From Metellina segmentata (lineage: Eukaryota > Arthropoda > Arachnida > Araneae > Tetragnathidae), in NCBI GenBank assembly GCA_947359465.1, contig OX375879.1, positions 88,511,578 through 88,575,577 of the forward strand: a stretch of DNA of 64,000 nucleotides, read 5' to 3'. Within the stretch, counting starts at the first letter, position 1. Every line of letters starts with the position of its first letter. The notes below the pieces were generated by a model. The model saw nothing but the letters and a program-made list of their open reading frames with translations. It made no database searches and was not told the DNA's origin. Made by a program: the position numbers and the translations under genes. Shown here one piece after another: positions 53,072 through 63,205 of the stretch.

Positions 53072-54486
53072 CACTTATTGCCATAAAAATTTGCGCACCA
53101 AGAAAAAGTCATCAAAATGAAACGAAATTTTACACATGTAATTACTACTTTTATTTAAGTAAGTGATTAGGAAATCAAAGAAAAAGGATAATTTATTAAA
53201 GAAAAAAGTACAAATGAACGGAAGTTTTAGCACTCGGTTGGACCCCCTCTAGCGCGAATGCACGATGCGATACGAGGGGGCATTGAGGCATACAAGTTCC
53301 GTATGATGTCCTGAGACATTTCATTCCACAGTTGCTGTAAACGCGCCTCTAGTTCGACCAAACTCGTAGGGTGTCCAACTTGACGTCCCAAATTATCCCA
53401 TGTATGCTCGATTGGTGACAAATCTGGGGATCTAGAAGGCTAGGGAAGAGTGGTAATGTGGCGGAGACAGTCTTGTGACATTCTTGCTGTGTGTGGTCGA
53501 GCATTGTTTTGTTGAAAAATGGCTCCTGTGAGCCCTGACATGAGTGGCATCACATGTGGCTGAAGGATGTCATGGACGTACCGCTAGGCTGTCGTTGTGC
53601 CATGTATCAATATTAGGGGTGACCATGTATCGTAAGCAATGGCACCCCATACCATCACACCAGCTGTGGAAGCGGTGTGTCGCTATAAACGAAGGCATGA
53701 TTATGGCGTTCACCACGGGGCCTCCACACACGAACACGATTGTCACCACTGCTCAAATTGAATCTAGATTCGTCGCTGAAGACGACCTGGTTCCATTCCG
53801 TTGCAGTCCAATCCCGTCGTGCGCGACACCACTCTAAACGGAGGCGTCGGTGGGTGGGTGTCATTGGCAGCACACGTAATGGGCGCCGCTATACCAGATG
53901 TCCTTCAGCCAGGCGCCTTACGATGGTTCGGGAAGACACAGGGGCCCGTAGTGAAGGTGCTGCCTGTGTCTGGATAGCGGCCAGTGAGGCAGTTGGCTCT
54001 ATGATGTGTTGGTTTCGTATGATGTGACGGTCTTCTCGACGACTGGTCTGTCGAGGGCGTCCTGAGCCTGGTCGCTGTGTAAATGAAGTCTATTCTGTCC
54101 ACTGGTCCCAACACCTCCTCACAATAAAATCAGAACGGCCTACTTCACGAGCTACTCGCCGAGCTGGCCACCCAGCTTCTATCATCCCGATGATTCTTCG
54201 CCTCTCGAACTCTGATAGCTGCTCATATTGTCTTCGATTGCGGCGTAACGGAATGTCTACCTCAGCGTTTCCTTTGCAAAAGATTAAGTACACTCAAACA
54301 AGCTCTGGTTACCTGTTTTATACTAGAAGGACAACGAAGTTCAACGCCCTCTAGTGTCACTACGCAATGCGCAATCACGCTGCATTTCTAATCATTTGCA
54401 TATCTGGTTGACTTGTACCTTCATGCCAAGTTTCGTTACAGTCCCACATTTATTTCTTTGTGCGCAAATTTTTATGGCAATGAGTG
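53072..54486 (-). mobile_element. Tcb2-like Tc1 transposon (1415 bp)
   Basis: Full length with 27-bp inverted repeats beginning CACTTATTGCCATAAAAATT and CACTCATTGCCATAAAAATT, then TGCGCAC. TA at 53070-53071 and 54487-54488. It carries one transposase gene on the minus strand with several disabling changes. Confidence 0.93.
53227..54254 (-). pseudogene. Tc1 (Tcb2-like) transposase, start lost and catalytic Asp changed
   Basis: Reading down the minus strand: ATT replaces the expected ATG before PLRRNRRQYEQLSEFERRRI at 54252-54254. The first helix-turn-helix follows (AGWPARRVAREVGRSDFIVR). After frame breaks, the core has EWNQVVFSDESRFNLSSGDN with the first Asp intact (near 53770), then FQQNNARPH near 53515, where Asn occupies the second catalytic Asp position, then a stop in place of Trp before PSRSPDLSPIEHTW with the Glu intact. 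It ends SCIRARGGPTEC. Spacing between the changed residue and Glu fits DD34E. Confidence 0.88.
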
Positions 54487-55010
54487 TATAAGCTTTCAAA
54501 GAATAACCATGAAACTGTGTGAATCAGTTGCTTAGTAAGACACTAAAAAAGTCATGTATCGGTATTACTTAATACTAAAATCATTAAGTATGCAATTAAC
54601 AGAAAATGTAAACTACGAGTGATGGCATGTAACAACTATCAATTTGATGACCAACTTCCGAGTCCTAGTGCTTTTATTTCTAAATATTTCATTTCCAATA
54701 CAGCAGGCACTACAGACAAACATTCTTACCCTATGTATGTAACCCTCATACACAATAAACGATGAAATTCTCAAAATAAAACTACAGAATAAAGCAATTA
54801 AAAAAGTATAAGGTCAAAAGTCGTTCTTACAATAACGAGATTTAGTACTGAATTTATAAATTAATAGATGTTAATAGTTGGAGGAGACATATCAGACCCG
54901 AATTTATTCATTTTAGTCACTGTGTTTACGGATCGATTTCATCTGCTGATACTTTTTATCAAATATATGTACTAAACCCTCACACAAATATATATATATA
55001 TATATATATA
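54487..55010. other. AT-rich spacer ending in an (AT)n run
   Basis: No gene. The microsatellite at 54988-55010 forms the left flank of the next element. Confidence 0.45.
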
Positions 55011-55893
55011 CAGGGTGGTCCCGAATTCATGGTACAAACTTTAATGGTAGGTACAGGACATTGTAACAATGATTTATTGTATAGGAATGTATAGTCGCAA
55101 GTGACGCGGTGAGGTGAAAACAGGGGAAATAACGGCCGAAAGGAAAAACAAAGATTTTATTGAAAGCGTTGTTGACAAGTGTCATGTTTACAGTAATTGT
55201 TCAAAATTGCGTCCACCAGTATCGATACATGCTTGACAGCGTCGGTGGAGCGATTGGCGTACACGTTCAAAGATGCCTGGTATTTCACGCACACCTGCAG
55301 CAGCTACAGATAAGCGAGCGACGAGATCCTCATCTGAGTCAACTGGAGTCTCATAAACAAGATGCTTTAGATGTCCCCATAAAAAGTAATCGAGGCTCGA
55401 TAAATCGGGAGATCGGGGTGGCCAAGGGACTGGTCCACCACGCCCAATCCATCGAGTACCAAACGTGGCATTCAGGTAATTCCGTACATCAATGCTGAAG
55501 TGTGCGTTGAAAAATTCTATGATCCGGCATTCGTCGATCAGGATACTCCGCGCGATACATTCGTAACGCAGCTCTGCCGTTACCATTTGCACGGCCGTAC
55601 ATGTAATGCATGTCTGCCTTTTCTGCATACGTAAAGTCACCCATCGTCTACGGCAGCACAATTGTGAATGGCGCTTTTCCCTACTGCGATGCATCATGTT
55701 CAACAGCGGCTAGACATCTACTGCCCTCTACCGGCAATGATACCAACCGATCACTCCATTTCTCTTTCCTTTTATTTCCCCTGTTTACGCCTCACCGCGT
55801 CACTTGCGACTATACATTCCTATACAATAAATCATTGTTACAATGTCCTGTACCTACCATTAAAGTTTGTACCATGAATTCGGGACCACCCTG
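55011..55893 (-). mobile_element. DD41D mariner-like deletion derivative, complete
   Basis: 883 bp with inverted repeats of about 125 bp that begin CAGGGTGGTCCCGAATTCAT at both ends and continue through TTTAATGGTAGGTACAGGAC and GACGCGGTGAGG. Flanked by TA within an (AT)n tract. It retains the right end and the last third of a transposase gene, and shares its right 389 bp with the element at the window start. Confidence 0.93.
55188..55510 (-). pseudogene. DD41D transposase C-terminal third
   Basis: Downstream of a deletion junction near 55505 the minus strand reads HFSIDVRNYLNATFGTRWIG, then PRSPDLSSLDYFLWGHLKHL with the third catalytic Asp, and ends TGGRNFEQLL. The junction falls right after the GAPA block that normally carries the second Asp, so two of three catalytic residues are gone. 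The stretch is otherwise open. It reads on into leader sequence (IIEFFNA), so a fused 171-codon frame exists, but I see no reason to think it is functional. Confidence 0.85.
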
Positions 55894-55900
55894 TATATAT

Positions 55901-57098
55901 AAACATTATGACCACCTACTCAATAAAGCGTTGCGCCTCCTTTGGACTGCAAAACAGCTGTAACTCGCCTGGGCATAGATGCCACAAGTTCTTGGTGCAT
56001 GACTGGAGACTGGTTGTACCCAATGTCTAAGCAGCGGTCACGCAAAATCGAGATATTCGAACATGGTGGTGTTTAAGCTCTGAGCTGCCGCTCCATGACA
56101 CCCCAAATGTGCTCTATTGTAACGAGTTAGGTGGCCAGGACATTAAGTGGAATTCATCAGTATGCTCCTCGAACCACTCCAACACAATCCGAGCCTTGTG
56201 ACATGGGGCGTTGTTCTGTTGGAAGATTACATTTCCAGTTGGGAAAACAGAAGCTATGTAAAGGTGCAATTGATCCGCAATGATGTTCAGATAGTTCGCA
56301 GCGTCCATGGTCTGTTCTACCACAACTACGTGTTTCAGAGTCGCCTATGAGAACGTCTCACAAAGCATAATACCGCAAACACCAGCCTGTGTATGACCTG
56401 CTGTACAAGAGTGGAGCAACTGTTCGCCTGGCAGACGGCGTATCCTGATACGACAATCGATGTGATGAATGAGAAATCGGTATTCATCTGACCAGGCAAC
56501 TCTCTTCCACTCAATCATAAACCAGTCTCGATGTTCTCGGGCCCACTGTAGGCGTAGTTGGCGATGACGCTTGGTCAACAGAGGCACACGAGTGGGATGT
56601 CTGCTGCACAGTCTCATATCCAACAGTGTCTGCTGAACTGTGTGTTCCGAAATACTTGCGCTTGGACTTGTATTGTATTGGGTTGTCAGCTGAGCCACTG
56701 TCTCGCGCCAATTTTGCTCTATCAAACGGGACAGTCTCCGACGTCTTTTTTCTTTGATGACGCGTGGACGACCAACACCTTCGCGTCTACTGCTGGTGTC
56801 ATCGTCATTTATCCACTTTTGCATGAATACTAACAACGTCAGATCGTGAAAAACCTACCAGTCGTGCAGTTTCGGTGATACTTGTTCTGAGTCTTCGGGC
56901 CATTACGATCTGCCCTCTATCAAATTCGCTTAGATCAGCAGCCTTTCCCATCACTCTCAAAAGTAAGTGCAAGAATGTTTACTTACCTTCTACATCAGTA
57001 GTTAAATACCATTATCACATAATCACGTGCCCTCCACGTCATCCAGACAAGTTCAGCAAAAAATGTGAGGATGGTCATAATGTTTTGGCTCGTCATTG
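55901..57098 (-). mobile_element. Tc1 transposon, left tip missing
   Basis: The right terminal repeat is complete (CAATGACGAGCCAAAACATT read inward from 57098, TA outside). The left keeps AAACATTATGACCACCTACT but lacks the outer ~14 bases, where the (AT)n tract and the DD41D element now lie. Confidence 0.88.
55920..56951 (-). pseudogene. Tc1 transposase, frameshifted, second Asp changed
   Basis: From ATG at 56951 the minus strand reads [20 protein letters not shown] and an intact first helix-turn-helix. A one-base shift near 56830 follows, then [20 protein letters not shown] and the DNA-binding half. First Asp is in RVAWSDEYRFLIHH (near 56490). A break near 56345 precedes IFQQNNAPCHKARI (near 56210), where Asn stands in the second catalytic Asp position. 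A small deletion removes the PDLNP block just before IEHIWGVMERQL, and the end is KGGATLY. Not functional. Confidence 0.88.
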
Positions 57099-57535
57099 TA
57101 TATCTTTTTGTCGGCCACATTGAAAATAAATTTACGATATACACAGCCACCAGAGTTACTCCTAAAAATAAGCAAGACGTGGTTCCTTAGCGATCACCAC
57201 AACCCAAACTTGATGTCGGGGGCAGTTCTCGTCGTAGACTGACAGTAATTAGCCAAAAAGAGGCAGGCGGTGTTTAAAAAAGAATAATATAAATCGTTTT
57301 TGGAGGATGGCTGTCAAAAGTGTAGAAATAAAGATTGTAAATAAAGGTCTTGCTTATACCTCCAAATTATTTAGACGAGATATTTCGTCCATCAAGATAA
57401 TATGCGTTTTGAATCACAAGATATCTCTTCGAGATAAAGCTTCCCTATTACTCCGAAAGAATGTAGATTCAAGTGTGAAAAACAAAGCAATCCTTGCTCA
57501 AAACTGGTGAGTATTTAGAACAGGTTTATGCATCA
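57099..57535. other. Spacer, nothing recognised
   Basis: No supported gene. 57380-57440 contains ACGAGATATTTCGTCCATCA and ACAAGATATCTCTTCGAGAT, loosely like the 46760 motif. Confidence 0.35.
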
Positions 57536-57700
57536 GAGGCTGGTTACTACATGGCAGTTGTCAACACGAAGATAAACCATCAGGATGGTTAAGCATAGTT
57601 ATAAAGTATGCTTACACTGATTACTACAGGGCAGTTGTTGACATGAAGATAAACAATCAGGAGGGTTAAGCATAATTATAAAGTTTGTTTATTCCATTAC
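57536..57700. repeat. Tandem duplication, two units of about 78 bp
   Basis: GGTTACTACATGGCAGTTGT, CACGAAGATAAACCATCAGG and GGTTAAGCATAGTTATAAAG are repeated as GATTACTACAGGGCAGTTGT, CATGAAGATAAACAATCAGG and GGTTAAGCATAATTATAAAG. Confidence 0.85.
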
Positions 57701-57978
57701 ATAGCGGGGTGCATGAGACATGACTAACACATTCACAACAGATTTACTTTTCTATATCGTATTCCCAACCAAAATTCGACACGTATGAGCCCCACTGTTA
57801 CGAAACACTGAGGTATCTCCAAAAAAAAGTCCCCGTATACAGAGTTACATAAGGAGATTACGCTATGGATTTGGGCATGACAGAGACGTTTAAGCTAGAT
57901 CATCTCTCGACAAATATTGTAGACATACCAGTTTTCTCGCATGTATTTGTCCTCGTAAGCTTCTTTTTTTCCCTCCAG

Positions 57979-58098
57979 AAGCTGCGATCCGCTCTGGAGA
58001 ACACAAGAACCATTAGAGGTAAAAGGATCAAGGTTAGTTATGATCCGGTAACTGATGTCAAGGGGGATGCTGGCTTCCACAGCACTCAATCCCTCTAA
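57979..58098 (+). CDS. Candidate exon of an unrecognised gene
   Basis: A strong acceptor (TTCTTTTTTTCCCTCCAG at 57961-57978) precedes a stretch with exon-like base composition reading KLRSALENTRTIRGKRIKVS, then YDPVTDVKGDAGFHSTQSL and TAA. It could be a terminal exon of about 40 codons, or an internal exon ending at GATCAAG before GTTAGT at 58033. I do not recognise the family. No transposon end is near. An AATAAA at 58510-58515 could serve as poly(A) signal if terminal. The evidence is only splice context and composition. Confidence 0.35.
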   Translation, partial: KLRSALENTRTIRGKRIKVSYDPVTDVKGDAGFHSTQSL

Positions 58099-58984
58099 GG
58101 GATACTAAACGGCGGAAAAATGGCCATGTCCAAAAGAGTTCTGATCGAAGGAAGTGGTTAATACAAATGTTTTCCGATTGCATTAATACGATATGTAAAA
58201 AATATATCTGTCTATAGCTTAATTTCCTGGTATTTGTGACACAGAAATGAAAAAAGTGAAGTATGCAATAGTGGAATATTTATTAATTTATCCCATTTCT
58301 AAATACATTTGTTTGCAAGCCACGTTCTTAATTCGATCTCAAAACTATGATGTGTTGGTTTTTGGCTCTAGAAACGAATTAAAGTGAACTTTCAAGTGAG
58401 CTGTTGGATAATATCTCTTTGATTTTTTTATGAGGTTGGTGATTTGATTTTTGTTTTAGGTTCTTATTTTCTGAAACAAATGATAAAGACCGAAACTAAG
58501 TAAATGAAAAATAAAGCATTAAAAGAGCGAGAATAAAAGCATAAACAATTAGAATAGATTTGACATCTGAGAAAAAGAGCGCTTAAGCGAAATTGGTAAC
58601 AAAAGTGCTGCATCATAAGTAGTCAGCCTTCCTATTAACTGTTTATAATCAACTTCTGAATGTGAAACTAATTTAACCTGCGTCGTTTTGAAATTTGAAA
58701 ACAAGTCTCCAATCATCAACATAGTGAATTCTGACTTCTTTAGTTTGGTTATTGAAATAGCGCAGGTAGAAAAAAAGCACATCTAAGAGCGTAAAATAGG
58801 CAGCATTGTCAAATACAGAAGTCATTCAGTCATTGTTTCGATTCGTGACCAATTGAACATTACTCATTATGACTCTAGAATAGCGGATTTGTAAAACTGT
58901 CATATATATTCCACTGGTGCACCACGTAGATGTGTTTCATGTTTCTTCATATGTATATAGCACATTATAGGAACAAACCGTTTA
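58099..58984. other. Intergenic or 3' UTR, nothing recognised
   Basis: AT-rich, no repeat. Contains the AATAAA noted for the candidate exon upstream. Confidence 0.35.
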
Positions 58985-59095
58985 TAGAGGCTCTACACAT
59001 TCATTTCAGACGGAGAAACATCCATCCCTTACTCCGGATTCGAACCAGGAATGTTTCGATCCAAATTAAGCACATTTACCATTAAATCGATTGCT
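58985..59095 (-). mobile_element. SINE head fragment, 'TAGTGG' type, reverse
   Basis: On the minus strand: ATTCCTGGTTCGAATCCGGA (box B perfect) followed by GGGATGGATGTTT and GTGTAGAGCCTC, the same order as 50700-50750. Box A side is eroded. Confidence 0.55.
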
Positions 59096-59219
59096 CAGTG
59101 TCATTAAATATGTTTAACCACCAGAAAAATATAGTATAATAGCTTAACTGATTACAAATGGCCTGATTTGTTAGGGTTTTGTGATGCAAGGTTTCAGCAG
59201 CAGGTAAATTGCGCCAAAA

Positions 59220-60210
59220 TTACACGTAGGAGTCAGAATTTTTTTTTTTGAGAAAGTTAATGTTTTATATTTTGTTAAATAACTTTTGGAAACAAGATTT
59301 TTTTGAAAACTTATGATAGAATTTTTTAAGTCATAGGAGAAAGAAAATGGTTACCCTACGACAGAACCCATTTACGACTTCTCAAGTGATTATTATCTTC
59401 CATTTTAAACTAATAAAACACAAAAAATCCTCTTCCTGTAAATACTTGGGAATATCCCCTTTCCTATATTTTCCGAAACAGTTTTCGAGCATCTTCCTAC
59501 ACTTTTCCCCAACCGTTTTTTACTTTTAATGTTACTTTCGAGGAAGCTAAAGTTTCATATTTCGTTTGAAAGCTCTTGGAAACAAGTTTTAATTAAAAAC
59601 TTATGAGAGAACTTGGAAATCATTGGATAAAATAGTGATCCCCCTGTGATATGGAACCCATCTATCATTTCAAATAATTGTTTTCTCCCATTTTAAAGTA
59701 CTAAAACACACACATTCTATTACTGTAAATACATCGGAGAGTGGTGTGCCAGGTCAGGCATTGCCTCGTCATCTGACTGTGGTTCAAAACTACATAGCAT
59801 TGTCCTCGTATATTTCCCTTTGGGATGGATCCCGGACCGTCGCCACTAGCCTGTTGTTTTGCTCCTGTGAGATTTTTAATAACTTCCTATCTCAACCTGC
59901 AAATGATCCACATCCAATAATTGCTTAAATAGTTTTCAAGCATCTTCCTAAAACGTTTTCCAAGAATCATTCATGAATCTCTTTATACTTTCGACATTTC
60001 TTCCTATCCTTTCACAGAATCTATCTATCACTTAAAAGTATATCCCCCAGTTTAAAGTAACAAAACACAAAACATTTCCTTCCTGCAAAAACTCGCGAAG
60101 ATCCACGCCCCATATTTTCTGAAACAGTTTTGAAGCATCTTCCAAAGACAATTTCCAATAATCATACACGTCCCTCTTAAAACTTTCAAAATTTCTTCCT
60201 AATCTATTCG
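59220..60210. repeat. Old tandem triplication split by a SINE
   Basis: Three diverged units of about 290 bp align at AACCCATTTACGACTTCTCA (59365), AACCCATCTATCATTTCAAA (59658) and AATCTATCTATCACTTAAAA (60018). Each is followed by CCATTTTAAA..AAAACACA, a TTCCTGTAAATAC block and TTTCGAGCATCTTCC-like text. The second unit is interrupted at 59734-59894. Confidence 0.75.
59734..59894 (+). mobile_element. SINE 3' half inside the triplication
   Basis: CGGAGAGTGGTGTGCCAGGT, CTCGTCATCTGACTGTGGTT, CATTGTCCTCGTATATTTCC, GATCCCGGACCGTCGCC and TGTTTTGCTCCTGTGAGATT. 5'-truncated, tail eroded. Confidence 0.75.
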
Positions 60211-61459
60211 TTATCATTACTTCATTCTTGAGAAGGAAGGGGAAAAAATACGCTCACTCTCTTTCATATCATTCTGTAGCGGGGGCGGAGCCTGAAAAGA
60301 AAATACCAAGAAGCCAACCCCTACTCGAGGAAATAGCAATTGAAAGGGGAGAAAATTTTCTGCATTCGATATTTTCACGTGGGTGATGTTTCTCGGTTTC
60401 CCCCTTCAGTTCAATAGCAGTGAGAATAAATATACCGGAAGAAAACTCCCCTTTCTTTCAACAGAAATTTGTTTCGCGTATTTTGTTTCTATGTTGCTTA
60501 GTTCCTTGATTTGAAATAGCTTATCGTGGTTGTTACCCTGCAGACTTCGAAAACAATATTTCGTTAGTTCCTTTTACGTTCTCTTAACGTTGTACAATAG
60601 TTACTAATTATTAGAATTCTGAAGGGCAACTTAGGTTTAACATTCAAAACCACTCGAGTATGATCTTAGAAAATGGAAAATGAATATGGTTTAATGATGT
60701 GCGTTTGTTGTAGGAGATTTTTTTTTCGTAAGCGTTTGTGTGAATGCTACGAGTTCTGAGAATTTTAATTTTTTTCTTTTTACCCATTTAGTGATTGTTT
60801 GACTAAGAATCCATCAAAAGGGTGATGTTATTTATAGCTCTGTATCATCTATGATGCGTTTGTAAAGGAACTAAACTGGAAACATTTTGACCTTCCAAAG
60901 AGTTCGACGAAATATGTCATCAATCAACTGACAAGTTTTTGCCAAAGACGCGATGCCGTCAAAAAATTTCCCATTCTTTTATGATTACAATATCAAGATC
61001 TGGTCAGTTTTTTTGTTTTCAAATTACGGTATTTCTCGCCCATTAAGATATGTTACCAAGTCTGGACAACTAACTGAAAGGTTTAAACTTTCTAAATTTC
61101 AACCTACCTTTTCATACTATATTATGTATTTGTTAATATATATTTGTCTTATTTATTAAAATGTATTTGTCTTCAAAACGATGTATTTATTGATTTGCTT
61201 AAAAAGTTAACACCCCAAATGGACTCGTTTATTTCTCAAGAAATATTTATTTAGTACATAGAGATGATGAGCATCCTTAAAAGTAAAGATATTTTTTAAG
61301 TAGATTTTTTTTACGCAATTAAGTTTTGAGAATGTATCTAAAATATAGAAAATTTTAAATACAAATATATATACAAATACATATTTTCATATGAATTTTT
61401 TCATGGTGTATTTTTAATATTCGTTAAAAAATTCAAACAAATATTAAGCATTCCAAATA
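60211..61459. other. AT-rich intergenic
   Basis: No gene seen. 60985-61070 contains CAAGATCTGGTCAGTTTTTT and AAGATATGTTACCAAGTCTG, diverged relatives of the 46760 minisatellite unit. Confidence 0.4.
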
Positions 61460-62150
61460 CAGTAGAGCTCTAATTATCCAGATCAATTGGGACCAGACTC
61501 CATCTGGATAATTGGTTAGTTCACAATTGGTTATTTCTAAGTAAAAAAGCGAATTTTGCTTTAGTCTGTAATGTAATTTAATGACTATGAAAACAATTTT
61601 GTTTGCATTTTGTACTTACATACTGTATTAAAATGTATCATTGCTAGGTCCAAGTCAGTTGTTTCGCGATTTTCACTCGTGTTAGTGCAGCCAAGTCTCC
61701 CATGCTCTCGAAGTGAGTAGGTGTAGATAATCGCACTCTCAGGCTGCCGCTCCATCCATCTTAACTCTGTGTCAAGGCACTTAAACGCCTTACTAGCTGA
61801 CGGTCCCGCGTCTGGTTGAATAGCATGTAGTCGTCATCTCCTGGGTCATCAATGCGTTCTTCTCTCACACGTTGAATGAGTTAATCGCCATTGAGAATTT
61901 GGAATACAGGGTCCTACAAATCACACACCAACCAGTCACCTAAATCCTTTGCACTGCACTCCGAACATCCAGAAAATTTCACTATGCTGTTTCTTATGTC
62001 CTCAACTATCACTTCGTAATTTTCTTTATTATCATTTACCAATAAGAAACTTTTAAAATGTTCATTTTGCTGATTTAATGTTTTTCCTCGAAGCAATCCG
62101 GAAAATTGGCGATCCGGATAAATGGAGTTCGGATAATTGGAGTTCTACTT
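61460..62150 (-). mobile_element. pogo/Tigger-like element, internally deleted
   Basis: Inverted ends CAGTAGAGCTCTAATTATCC and AAGTAGAACTCCAATTATCC with TA on both sides (61458-61459, 62151-62152). The minus strand carries a C-terminal fragment of a jerky/Tigger-type transposase: FSGCSECSAKDLGDWLVCDL, then DPVFQIL after a stop and DDPGDDDYM further on. At 691 bp it lacks the DNA-binding and catalytic parts. Confidence 0.78.
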
Positions 62151-62152
62151 TA

Positions 62153-62723
62153 GTTATGATTGCAACGGACTACCCTCTTTTTCGTTGCATTTTTAGGTAG
62201 AAAACAGACTGTGCGATACTCAAAAAACTTAAAGAACATTGCTACAACGACGGTTTAATTATTACAAAAACAATAAGTAAGTAATGTACAAAATTTCAGG
62301 TCAAAAGCACTCCATGAGAGGCATTTTCTGTCAAGCTAAATGCAGGTAACGGCAGTGTTTCTGTGGCGGAACTTGTACCGAACGTAATACCACTATTTGG
62401 CTTGCCATTTAGAAAACTATTTCAATACTTTTTCGAAAAATTCCAGAAAATAAATTTTTGATTGGTACATAACAGTTGATCGGTCAACGCCAATCAGATA
62501 AATCCCCAAACGTCACTTAAATGGCGATAAACGACATTTTAAGGTTACCCCAAGATGTTTCATACGTAAGCTAACGGGAAGTGGAAGCAAAATATTCGTA
62601 TTCTTTCTTGTTTGTTTAAAATGAAAATATGTCCCATATAAGAAGGCGGACAGCGTATCTGTCCTCCCATAAAAATACTCGTATTTATTTGTTTTATGTC
62701 CATACGATGCGTTTCGAAATTGA

Positions 62724-62764
<41 letters not shown>

Positions 62765-62977
62765 ATACCTTTATCAATAATTAGTATATGTTCATCATTT
62801 ATTGATGCAAGATGTTTCCATCCACAAATTTAAACTTAAGCCTTTATTTATTTATTTCATTCAAACAGCAAGAAAAGGAACTTTTAGTTACAAAATTTTA
62901 AGCATTAAGTCTTGCATAATAAAATAATAAAAATGTCTCAAGATTATGTAGATGCCTTTTTACTCTTTACTTTTTCG
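62153..62977. other. Intergenic with (AT)n microsatellite
   Basis: No gene. A pure (TA) run spans 62725-62761. Confidence 0.45.
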
Positions 62978-63205
62978 TAGCCGCTCAAGCGGTATTGTGG
63001 ATAAAGCACTCTACTCCCACGCTTTGGGTTCGTGGTTCGATTCCCGACTAGGGCTGCTGACCTAGGGCTGGTTGTATGTGATGTCCGAGGAAGAAGTCAG
63101 ACTCCCGCCCAAGTGGTTCCTCACCAAAAAGTGGATAGCTGCACCCCCTATGTCTTTACCATTGGTCAATTTTTGTGTGTGTAAAATAATAAAACTTGTA
63201 TTCTT
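62978..63205 (+). mobile_element. Second tRNA-derived SINE family
   Basis: Head TAGCCGCTCAAGCGGTATTG, TGGATAAAGCACTCTACTCC, then GGGTTCGTGGTTCGATTCCC (box B perfect). The body (GATGTCCGAGGAAGAAGTCA, CAAGTGGTTCCTCACCAAAA) differs from the abundant family, and the 3' end is A-rich (AAATAATAAAACTTG). Only one copy is in the window. A functional tRNA is unlikely because the acceptor arms do not close. Confidence 0.7.

Noticed and set aside
55188..55703. Functional 171-residue protein
   Set aside because: The first part is non-coding leader fused by deletion to the last third of a transposase; only one catalytic residue remains.
62978..63060. tRNA gene
   Set aside because: Head of a different SINE; acceptor stem does not pair and a shared-looking 3' body follows.
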